Part shown: piece after piece, positions 1 through 6,295 of the stretch
Layout of the letters: each line of letters opens with the position of its first letter
How positions within the stretch are numbered: position 1 is the stretch's first letter
Assembly: GCA_903959715.1 (NCBI GenBank)
Contig: CAJBXX010000074.1
Span: 1-9,410, forward strand
DNA from: an uncultured Alphaproteobacteria bacterium
GTDB lineage: Bacteria; Pseudomonadota; Alphaproteobacteria; Rickettsiales; UBA1997
Direction: 5' to 3'
DNA length: 9,410 bases
Notes under the pieces: model-generated
What the model saw: the letters and a program-made list of their open reading frames with translations, nothing else
What the model was told of the DNA's origin: nothing
Database searches by the model: none
Position numbers and translations under genes: made by a program

Positions 1-1329
1 ATAAATATTGCCTTTTTGTAATTTATTTTTTTCATCAGAAATTATCTCAACATCTAAAAAGTTTCGAGTTTTTCCTAAATTATTTTTTTCGAGCAAAACT
101 TCAAATTCTTTGCCAATTTGTTTTTCTAAATATTTTTGGAGTTGTTTTGAACCCGCTTCGCGTAAAATTTTAGCGCGTTCTTTGATAATTTTTTGCTCGA
201 GTTGAGGCATCTTCGAAGCAGGCGTCCCTTCACGCGAGGAGTATGGAAAAATATGCGTAAAAATTAAATCGGCTTCGGAAATTAACGATAAAGAATTTTG
301 AAACATCGTTTCATTTTCGGTGGGAAAACCCGCGATTATATCAGCTCCGAAAGTCATTTCGGGGCGAATTTTACGCGCTTTTTGACAAAAATCTAAAATA
401 TTTTGACGATTATGGCGACGCTTCATTTGCTTTAAAATTTTATCGTCACCAGCTTGAACGCTTAAATGCAAATATGGCATTAACCGCGGTTCGCTCGCTA
501 AAATTTCAAAAAATTCTTCGTCAATTTCGGCGACATCGACCGAAGAAAGTCGAAGTCTCACAAGCTCAGGGACCGCTTTTAATAAACGGCGAATCATTTG
601 CGACAATGTGATCGGAATCGGCAAATCTTTGCCATAATCAGAAATGTCAACTCCCGTCAAAACGATTTCTTTATGCCCCGACGCAACCATTTTTTGCGAT
701 TGTTTGACGATTTCGCCAAGTGGCACCGAACGGCTATTTCCGCGACCGTAAGGAATTATGCAAAAAGTGCAACGATGATTGCAACCATTTTGGATTTCTA
801 AAAAAGCACGGGTTTGATTTTCAAAATAAGAGACTAATTGCGGTGCGGTATCGCGAACCGACATAATGTCATTAACCTTGATTTTAGCCTCTTCGTCGGC
901 ACTGATAAAATTATTTTTAGATTTTTGATGATTGTCAAAAATATTATCTTTGTGTAAAATTTCGGAATTTTCGTTGATATTTTTGCCAGAATTTTTGGTA
1001 ATTTTAAAATCAGATTTATAACTCTCGGAGCTTGATTTTTCAATGTTTCCCAGCACTAAATCGATTTCTGCCATTTTGGCATATTTTTGCGGATCGATTT
1101 GCGCCGCACAACCCGTCACCACAATTTTGGCATCGGGATTTTCTTTACGCGCCTTACGGATTGAAGAACGCAAATCTTTTTCAGCTTGCGAAGTTACGGC
1201 ACAAGAATTAAAAACTATGAGATTTTTTTCGCCCGATTCGGCTACGGCGTTTTTAATCGCCTCGGATTCAAAGGCGTTCAAACGACAACCAAAAGTTATA
1301 ATTTTATTATTTGCCTCTACGACTGTCAT
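1..1329 (-). CDS. mtaB: tRNA t6A37 methylthiotransferase MtaB (3' end beyond window)
   Basis: Radical-SAM enzyme that adds a methylthio group to t6A37 of ANN-decoding tRNAs, giving ms2t6A (family knowledge). I read 443 codons open from the ATG at 1329 to the left edge, with no stop. The N-terminal UPF0004 domain has its three iron-sulfur cysteines, C15 (FGCRLN), C43 (NSCAVT) and C74 (TGCAAQ). The radical-SAM cluster is CNHRCTFC (C183, C187, C190), followed by the MtaB hallmark IPYGRGNSRS (192-201), LTGVDISDYG (224-233) and LHLSVQAGDD (287-296). The C-terminal TRAM-like part starts near residue 403 and is cut. No other Met lies before residue 86 and FGCRLN sits at the usual depth, so the start is safe. 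No Shine-Dalgarno precedes it; it overlaps the upstream BON gene by 23 bp, implying cotranscription. Residues about 106-149 form a hydrophilic Asn/Lys/Ser-rich stretch longer than I expect for MtaB. MiaB is less likely given the FGCRLN and YGRGNSRS motifs. Confidence 0.95.
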   Translation of the reverse strand, partial: MTVVEANNKIITFGCRLNAFESEAIKNAVAESGEKNLIVFNSCAVTSQAEKDLRSSIRKARKENPDAKIVVTGCAAQIDPQKYAKMAEIDLVLGNIEKSSSESYKSDFKITKNSGKNINENSEILHKDNIFDNHQKSKNNFISADEEAKIKVNDIMSVRDTAPQLVSYFENQTRAFLEIQNGCNHRCTFCIIPYGRGNSRSVPLGEIVKQSQKMVASGHKEIVLTGVDISDYGKDLPIPITLSQMIRRLLKAVPELVRLRLSSVDVAEIDEEFFEILASEPRLMPYLHLSVQAGDDKILKQMKRRHNRQNILDFCQKARKIRPEMTFGADIIAGFPTENETMFQNSLSLISEADLIFTHIFPYSSREGTPASKMPQLEQKIIKERAKILREAGSKQLQKYLEKQIGKEFEVLLEKNNLGKTRNFLDVEIISDEKNKLQKGNIY

Positions 1330-1945
1330 TGGCAAGAATAATATGATTGATTACTTTGGTTACGCCTCGAACCTTAGAGGCAAGAGAAACCGCGCGATTC
1401 ATTTCTTTTTCATCAATTGCCACTCCAAGCAAATAAACTTCATTATTAACCGTGGTGATTTGATAATTGAGAGTGCGTAAATCTTTGGCTAAAGCAAATT
1501 TTGTTTCGATTTCAGCGGTGATTAAATAATCGAAAAATGCCGAACCGACATCCACAAGTTTGAATTTATTATCTGCGGGAATTTGAATTTCATCGATTAC
1601 TTCGTTAACGCCCGCGACTTGCCAACACAATTCTTGAGCCAGCTTAGCTTTTGTTGGATCGCGAACAATTCCCGTAAGCATCACTCGCGATTCGTTCACA
1701 GTAATATCAATTGAATTTCCAGGATTTTTTAAACCTTTGCTCAAGAATTTTAGAGCGATTTTCGTCGAAATTTTTATATCGCTTCGAGTGTCATCGATGG
1801 TTTTTTCGCGATACGCCAAACCAGCGCCAACACCGGTTGAAAGCACTATTGTTTCAACGCATGATGTCAAAGAAAATAGCGTAATTGCTAATAAAATAAT
1901 TTTTTGGTTTTTAAAAAAATTAAGAATTTTATAATTTTGCAACAT
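1307..1945 (-). CDS. dual-BON-domain outer-membrane lipoprotein (DolP/YraP-like)
   Basis: 212-residue predicted lipoprotein. Residues 1-28 form a signal peptide with a lysine-containing n-region (K6, K12, K15) and a hydrophobic core (about 16-26), ending in a lipobox LTSC with the lipidated Cys at 29. Two BON domains follow, about 53-122 (with VMLTGIVRDP and VAGVNEVIDEI) and about 137-204 (with VYLLGVAIDEKE and VRGVTKVINHI). The layout (lipobox, Gly-rich linker, two BON domains, about 200 residues) matches E. coli DolP/YraP, which binds anionic phospholipid at the outer membrane and supports envelope integrity. That function is inferred from family membership. It is the first gene of a probable two-gene unit with mtaB, whose start lies inside its last 23 bp. 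No Shine-Dalgarno is visible before the ATG at 1945 (only A/T-rich bases), and a candidate promoter lies very close upstream. Confidence 0.88.
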   Translation of the reverse strand: MLQNYKILNFFKNQKIILLAITLFSLTSCVETIVLSTGVGAGLAYREKTIDDTRSDIKISTKIALKFLSKGLKNPGNSIDITVNESRVMLTGIVRDPTKAKLAQELCWQVAGVNEVIDEIQIPADNKFKLVDVGSAFFDYLITAEIETKFALAKDLRTLNYQITTVNNEVYLLGVAIDEKEMNRAVSLASKVRGVTKVINHIILANDSRRGK

Positions 1946-1952
1946 AAAATAT

Positions 1953-1992
1953 ATTTTAGTGGGATTGGTGATTTATCAATAAAATTTATTGA
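1953..1992 (-). promoter_or_regulatory. candidate promoter with overlapping inverted repeat for the BON-mtaB unit
   Basis: Reading the minus strand, TTGATA (1979-1974) and TAAAAT (1958-1953) lie 15 bp apart, a short spacer for a sigma-70 promoter. The -10-like box ends only 7 bp before the ATG, so a transcript from it would be nearly leaderless. A 17-bp inverted repeat, TCAATAAA-A-TTTATTGA (1976-1992), covers the -35-like box and could be an operator. In DNA this AT-rich such matches arise by chance, so support is weak. Confidence 0.25.
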
Positions 1993-2031
1993 AAATTTTT
2001 ACAAGAATTATTGTAATTTCAAATTCACCAT

Positions 2032-2059
2032 TTGCAATTTATTTTTTGTAATTTAAAAT
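2032..2059 (+). promoter_or_regulatory. candidate promoter for tRNA-Gly
   Basis: TTGCAA (2032-2037) and TAAAAT (2054-2059) are separated by 16 bp and point at the tRNA-Gly gene, which starts about 48 bp beyond the -10-like box. The matches to the sigma-70 consensus are 4/6 and 5/6. The surrounding sequence is almost all A/T, so this is the best-looking candidate rather than a secure call. Confidence 0.35.
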
Positions 2060-2107
2060 GATTTTAGCGTTTGAATATTTAGTTTAATTTTAAACTTCTT
2101 TTTTTAA

Positions 2108-2182
2108 GCGGGCGTAGCTCAGTGGTAGAGTACAACCTTGCCAAGGTTGGTGTCGAGGGTTCAAGTCCCTTCGCCCGCTCCA
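2108..2182 (+). tRNA. tRNA-Gly (anticodon GCC), CCA encoded
   Basis: The full cloverleaf can be drawn. The acceptor stem GCGGGCG (2108-2114) pairs with CGCCCGC (2172-2178), with discriminator U and an encoded CCA (2180-2182). The D arm is GCTC...GAGT, and the anticodon stem CAACC/GGTTG encloses the loop TTGCCAA, giving anticodon GCC. The T arm GAGGG-TTCAAGT-CCCTT has one G-U pair. It reads GGC and GGU glycine codons. It is the only plus-strand gene left of 7369 and converges on the alpha/beta hydrolase gene, whose stop codon is 14 bp away. Confidence 0.97.
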
Positions 2183-2196
2183 AAAATCTCATCAAT

Positions 2197-2991
2197 TTAT
2201 TTTTTTTCTGGCAAAAATTCAGAAATTTGTCTCGTTAAATAATCGCCCGAAAGTCCAATATGAAAATCACCTTCAATGGCAATAAAACTCTTTCTTGAAT
2301 TAAATAATTCAAAAAGTTTTTTACCCTCTTCAAACGGCACAATATAATCTTTGGTGGCATGCATTACCAAAACTGGAGCCGTAATTTTTGGTGCCAATTT
2401 ATCCGATTCGAAACGATCTTTGAGTATAAATGAAATTGGTAAAAACCAATAATTTTTTTTCGCCACCGATAATATTGAAGAAAATGGCGCCTCCAAAATT
2501 AAAGCACCAAAATCATGCTTGGAACCAAGATTTACAGCAACTGCGGTGCCGATCGATTCACCAAAAAGAATAATGTCTTTGCTTAAAATATTTTTTGATT
2601 TTAAAAATTCAAACGCCGAATCAGCGTCTTGAAAAAATCCATCTTGCGATGGCTCTCCTCTAGATTTGGAATAGCCTCGATATGAAATCGCTAAAACTCC
2701 ATATTGAGTGGCAAATTTTACAAAACGATCGGAGCGTCCCATCAAATTTCCAGCGTTACCGTGAAAATATAAAATAGTTTTCTGTCCTTTTTGTGGCGGA
2801 CTAAACCACGCGTAAATATCGGTATTATCTGCGGTTTTTAGATTAATTTCTTGAAAATCCTCGGGTATAATTAAAATTTTTCCAAAAGGATGATATAAAA
2901 AATCTCTTTGAAAAAAATACATTGACGCCACTACAAAAACATATCCGACTAAAATTTTTATGAGTAATTTTTTACTAAAAATTCTTTTCAT
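2197..2991 (-). CDS. membrane-anchored alpha/beta hydrolase (BEM46/ABHD13-like)
   Basis: 264-residue serine hydrolase with one N-terminal membrane segment (about 8-27, preceded by several Lys/Arg), so the catalytic domain is probably tethered to the inner membrane. Oxyanion motif HGNAG (77-81), YRGYSKSRGEPS (104-115), nucleophile elbow GESIGT with Ser146, Asp215 (HATKDYIVPF) and His244 (GDFHIG) form a complete catalytic triad in the usual order. This pattern is that of the BEM46/YfhR/ABHD13 family, whose substrates are mostly undefined; esterase or lipase activity is inferred. It starts 15 bp after the fabD stop and is the last gene of the five-gene minus-strand cluster, so a role linked to lipid turnover is possible but unproven. 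No clear Shine-Dalgarno precedes the ATG. The 3' end converges with tRNA-Gly, with no obvious terminator hairpin between them. Confidence 0.88.
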   Translation of the reverse strand: MKRIFSKKLLIKILVGYVFVVASMYFFQRDFLYHPFGKILIIPEDFQEINLKTADNTDIYAWFSPPQKGQKTILYFHGNAGNLMGRSDRFVKFATQYGVLAISYRGYSKSRGEPSQDGFFQDADSAFEFLKSKNILSKDIILFGESIGTAVAVNLGSKHDFGALILEAPFSSILSVAKKNYWFLPISFILKDRFESDKLAPKITAPVLVMHATKDYIVPFEEGKKLFELFNSRKSFIAIEGDFHIGLSGDYLTRQISEFLPEKK

Positions 2992-3006
2992 AAATTCATT
3001 GTAAAA

Positions 3007-3942
3007 TTAAAAATTTTTGAGATCTTCGCTATTTTGAATTGAACGGGATTTTAAATTTGGACAAGTTCTCGAAACCAATCCCGACAAGACTTTGCCAGCA
3101 CCAATCTCGATAACTTCTTCGATACCATTTTGCTCAAAACATAACATGGTTTCACGCCAACGCACCGCGCCCGTAATTTGTTCGATTAATAAATTTTTAA
3201 TTTGCGAACTATCTTTTATAATTTGAGCAGAAACATTGGCAACCAAAGGCACCATAGGTTTGTTGATGGTAATTTGCGTTAAAGCTTGCGCCATTTTTTC
3301 TTGTGCTTCTCGCATTAAAAGCGAATGAAAAGCACCGCTTACCGGCAATAATATCGCTCGTTTTGCACCCTTAGCTTTAGCGATTTCAATTGCTCTATCG
3401 ATGGCGATTTTTGAACCCGAAAGCACAATTTGCCCGACCGAATTGTCGTTGGCAACTTGGCAAATATCGCCGGAAGAAGCCTCGCTCGCAATTTCTTTAG
3501 CAACTTCAATTTCAACGCCTAAAATTGCACACATCGCTCCCGCAGTTTTTTGTCCGCATTTTGCCATTTCGCTTCCGCGAATTTGCAAAAGTTTGGCGGT
3601 ATCTTCTAAAGTTAAAGCTTTGGAAGCGCATAACGCCGAATATTCGCCGAGCGAATGCCCAGCCGTCAAAGCACATAAATCTTGAAAATTTTTACCGAAA
3701 TCTTTTTCCAAAACTTCAATCAAAGCGACCGAAACCGCCATTAGAGCGGGTTGAGTATTTTCAGTTTTTGTTAATTCTTCTTGCGGACCTTCAAACATAA
3801 TTTTAGTAAGATTGACACCTAAAATTTCATCAACTTTTTTGAAAATTTTTTTAGCGGAATCAAAATTTTCATATAAATCTTTACCCATTCCAACCACTTG
3901 CGAGCCTTGACCAGGGAAAACAATTGCGATTTTATTTTTCAT
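3007..3942 (-). CDS. fabD: malonyl-CoA:ACP transacylase FabD
   Basis: Transfers malonyl from CoA to acyl carrier protein, supplying the extender unit for type II fatty-acid synthesis in the cytoplasm. At 311 residues it matches the usual bacterial length of about 310. Visible motifs are FPGQGSQVVGMG (9-20), the nucleophile elbow GHSLGEYSA with Ser97, Arg122 (IRG), which binds the malonyl carboxylate, catalytic His206 (GAFHS), Gln255 (EQITGAVRW) and the C-terminal GAGKVLSGL (281-289). All expected catalytic residues are present. It lies 4 bp after galU and 15 bp before the alpha/beta hydrolase. This is not the common fabH-fabD-fabG-acpP cluster, so fabD appears relocated or isolated here. No Shine-Dalgarno is visible, so translation may depend on coupling to galU. 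Confidence 0.96.
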   Translation of the reverse strand: MKNKIAIVFPGQGSQVVGMGKDLYENFDSAKKIFKKVDEILGVNLTKIMFEGPQEELTKTENTQPALMAVSVALIEVLEKDFGKNFQDLCALTAGHSLGEYSALCASKALTLEDTAKLLQIRGSEMAKCGQKTAGAMCAILGVEIEVAKEIASEASSGDICQVANDNSVGQIVLSGSKIAIDRAIEIAKAKGAKRAILLPVSGAFHSLLMREAQEKMAQALTQITINKPMVPLVANVSAQIIKDSSQIKNLLIEQITGAVRWRETMLCFEQNGIEEVIEIGAGKVLSGLVSRTCPNLKSRSIQNSEDLKNF

Positions 3943-3946
3943 AAAA

Positions 3947-4825
3947 TTATTCTTGATATTTTTTAATAATATTTTTTACTTCTTGATTAATGTTATCGTC
4001 ATTTAATGCAAAAGCAAGATTGGCTTCCAAATATCCCAAAACACTACCACAATCGAAGCGTTTTTGTGTATTTTTTTTGTAAAAAAATGGATAATTTTTA
4101 CACATTTCGCGAAGTGAATCGGTAAGTTGAATTTCGCCACCACTGCCAATTTGAAATTTTTCTAAATATTCAAAAATTTTCGGTTGTAAAATGTATCGAC
4201 CAATAATCGCTAAATTTGATGGAGCCTTGTCTATCGAGGGTTTTTCGACCATATCGATAATTTTTTCGTCACCTTCATTTTCAATAATTCCATATTTATT
4301 AACTTCGGAAAGAGCAACTTCGTCAACGCCAATAATGCTTGAATTTGCAGGCTTTGAAGCCAATTCTTCAATCATTTGCGATAAAAGATTTTTAGAATTA
4401 TTTTTCGTCGGCATCAATAATTCATCGGCCAAAATGACCGCGAATAACTCATCTTTATTGATAAAATTACGAGCACACCACACAGCGTGACCAAGCCCCA
4501 AAGGCTTTTGTTGACGCACAAAAGAAATTTGACCAGCTTGAGGCATCCAACCAATAACTTTTTTTAATTCTTCCTCTTTATTTTTTTCATCGAGCTTTGA
4601 TTCGAGTTCGTAAGCGTGATCAAAATGATTGGCAATGGTATTTTTATTGCGTCCCGTAATAAAAATAAATTTTTCGATTCCAGCTTCGCAAGCTTCTTCA
4701 AAGGCATATTGAATTAGCGGTTTATTGGCGATTGGCAACATTTCTTTGGGCAATGATTTGGTAGCGGGAAGAAATCGAGTACCAAGCCCTCCGACCGGAA
4801 ATATTGCGGTTTTAACTTTTATCAT
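3947..4825 (-). CDS. galU: UTP--glucose-1-phosphate uridylyltransferase GalU
   Basis: Makes UDP-glucose from UTP and glucose-1-phosphate, the donor for LPS core, surface polysaccharide and periplasmic glucans. The 292 residues fit the family. The nucleotidyltransferase signature GGLGTRFLPATKS lies at 12-24, followed by PKEMLP (26-31). Further motifs are VRQQKPLGLGHAV (103-115), ILADELL (131-137), YGIIE (178-182), VEKP (193-196), GGEIQLTDSL (229-238) and FDCGSVLGYLEAN (257-269). The metal/uridine region reads ADE where many homologues have ADD or PDD, a mild change. Its ATG overlaps the stop of the response-regulator gene as ATGA (4822-4825), pointing to translational coupling. A GGAG (4833-4830) lies just upstream but is part of the upstream Gly-Asp codons, so it may be incidental. 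GlmU or RfbA are unlikely, given the GalU-specific C-terminal motifs. Confidence 0.96.
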   Translation of the reverse strand: MIKVKTAIFPVGGLGTRFLPATKSLPKEMLPIANKPLIQYAFEEACEAGIEKFIFITGRNKNTIANHFDHAYELESKLDEKNKEEELKKVIGWMPQAGQISFVRQQKPLGLGHAVWCARNFINKDELFAVILADELLMPTKNNSKNLLSQMIEELASKPANSSIIGVDEVALSEVNKYGIIENEGDEKIIDMVEKPSIDKAPSNLAIIGRYILQPKIFEYLEKFQIGSGGEIQLTDSLREMCKNYPFFYKKNTQKRFDCGSVLGYLEANLAFALNDDNINQEVKNIIKKYQE

Positions 4826-6264
4826 TGATCTCCGACTATTTTTAATTTACGGTAAATTGTTGAACGCCCGATTTCAAGCTGTTTTGCAACTTCGGAAAGG
4901 TTGCCATTGTAGATGTTAACAAGGCGACGAATAATTTCTTCTTCGATCGATTCAAGATTTTTACACTTGCCTTCATCGTCAAAAATATCAACAAGCTCAC
5001 TGTTAATATCGGAACTTTTTTTAATGATAGCCTTGGCCTTGGTTAGGCTACTACTTTCTTTGTGAAGCAAATGAGGAAAATGTTCGGGCTTAAGAATATC
5101 AACATCGCAAAGCACCACCGCCCGAAAAATAGAATTTTTTAATTGACGGACATTATCTTCCCAATCGTAATTATGAAGAAGATAAATAGCGTCGAGAGTA
5201 ATGGTTTTAATTTTTTTATTTTCATTGATCGCAAAATCACGACAAAAATTTTCGGCGAGCAAAGCAATATCAGACTCTCCGCGTTCTTTTAAGTCGGGCA
5301 TCTTGATTGGGAAAGCTACAATTCGATAATATAAATCTTCACGGAATTTTTTAATTTGCACCAGTTTTTGCAAATCACGAGTGGTTGAAAAAATAATGCG
5401 AACATTGACCTTAACTGGATATTTTCCGCCCACGGGAACAAATTCTCCCTCTTGCATAAAACGCAATAATTTTACTTGTAAATCGGTGCGTAAAGCTTCG
5501 ATTTTTTCAAGATAAATCGTGCCGTTATTGGCTTCACGAATTTTGCCAATATTTTTGTAAGAACCATCGGCAACATATTTTTCTGATCCAAATAATTCTT
5601 CTTCACCATTGGTAATTTTTAATAAATCACAATCGACAACGATAAAAGGCTTGCCCGAACTTTGGCTTGAACCGTGAATAGCACGAGCCAGAAGCTCTTT
5701 TCCAGAGCCACGCGGACCTTCAATTAAAATTGAAATATTAGAATTTACTACTTTTTTTGCTAAGCGAATAGCGTTTAAAATCGGCTCACTTTGACCAATA
5801 ATATCAGAGAACGCCACTTGATCTTTGCCCTTGCGAGCCAGATGCGAAACTTGATATTTTAAATTCTTTTTTTCGATAGCGTTATTGATTGAAGCCGTCA
5901 CGCGAGCGAAAATATCATTTTCGCCTTTAACGATATAATCAATGGCACCGTAATTAATTGCGGTTATTGCTAAATTTACATCTTGATTGGCGGTTAAAAC
6001 TATAACTTGTAAATCACCTTTGATAGAATTTATTTGCTTTAAAACCGTTAAACCATCGAGATCGGGCATCGATAAATCAAGTAACATCACATCAACATCA
6101 TGACATGAAATTCCTTTCAAAACTTTGCGATTCATAAAAAAATCAACAACTTCCATACCGCTCGACATCACCAAATAATTGTGACCAAGATTTTCAATAA
6201 AATGACTAATTACTTTTCGTTGCGTAGGCTCATCATCAACAATTAAAATAGTTCTTTTAACCAT
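4822..6264 (-). CDS. NtrC-family response regulator with degenerate AAA+ domain
   Basis: 480-residue three-domain regulator. The receiver (about 3-125) has acidic residues D10 and D11 (VDDEPTQR), phospho-acceptor D63 (LLDLSMPDLDG), T91 and K113; K113 is followed by Gly rather than the usual Pro. The AAA+ domain (about 153-400) has an intact Walker A, GPRGSGKE (183-190), FREDLYYR (307-314) with putative arginine finger(s), and sensor-II-like WEDNVRQL (367-374). Where sigma-54 activators have GAFTGA it reads YVADGS (230-235), and the Walker B LDE(I/V) reads LEKI (252-255). A Fis-type helix-turn-helix closes the protein (about 454-476, LSEVAKQLEIGRSTIYRKL). Phosphorylation-controlled DNA binding looks plausible, but ATP-driven sigma-54 activation does not. 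It starts 31 bp after the PPSR stop and overlaps galU by 4 bp. No sensor kinase is in the window, so partner and targets are unknown. The start lacks a Shine-Dalgarno. I cannot give a confident gene name. Confidence 0.9.
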   Translation of the reverse strand: MVKRTILIVDDEPTQRKVISHFIENLGHNYLVMSSGMEVVDFFMNRKVLKGISCHDVDVMLLDLSMPDLDGLTVLKQINSIKGDLQVIVLTANQDVNLAITAINYGAIDYIVKGENDIFARVTASINNAIEKKNLKYQVSHLARKGKDQVAFSDIIGQSEPILNAIRLAKKVVNSNISILIEGPRGSGKELLARAIHGSSQSSGKPFIVVDCDLLKITNGEEELFGSEKYVADGSYKNIGKIREANNGTIYLEKIEALRTDLQVKLLRFMQEGEFVPVGGKYPVKVNVRIIFSTTRDLQKLVQIKKFREDLYYRIVAFPIKMPDLKERGESDIALLAENFCRDFAINENKKIKTITLDAIYLLHNYDWEDNVRQLKNSIFRAVVLCDVDILKPEHFPHLLHKESSSLTKAKAIIKKSSDINSELVDIFDDEGKCKNLESIEEEIIRRLVNIYNGNLSEVAKQLEIGRSTIYRKLKIVGDQ

Positions 6265-6295
6265 AATTTTATATAAAAAAATTAAATATTTATGC

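Noticed and set aside
834..1043. Minus-strand open frame of 69 codons inside mtaB, considered as a small gene
   Set aside because: It lies in another frame over the MtaB insertion region, and its Lys/Ile-rich translation looks like A/T bias rather than a protein. The mtaB frame is continuous through it.
1043..1480. Long open frame on the plus strand (145 codons) opposite mtaB and the BON gene
   Set aside because: It is antisense to the conserved N-terminal cysteine motifs of MtaB and the end of the BON gene, and its translation shows no recognisable domain. It is a shadow frame.
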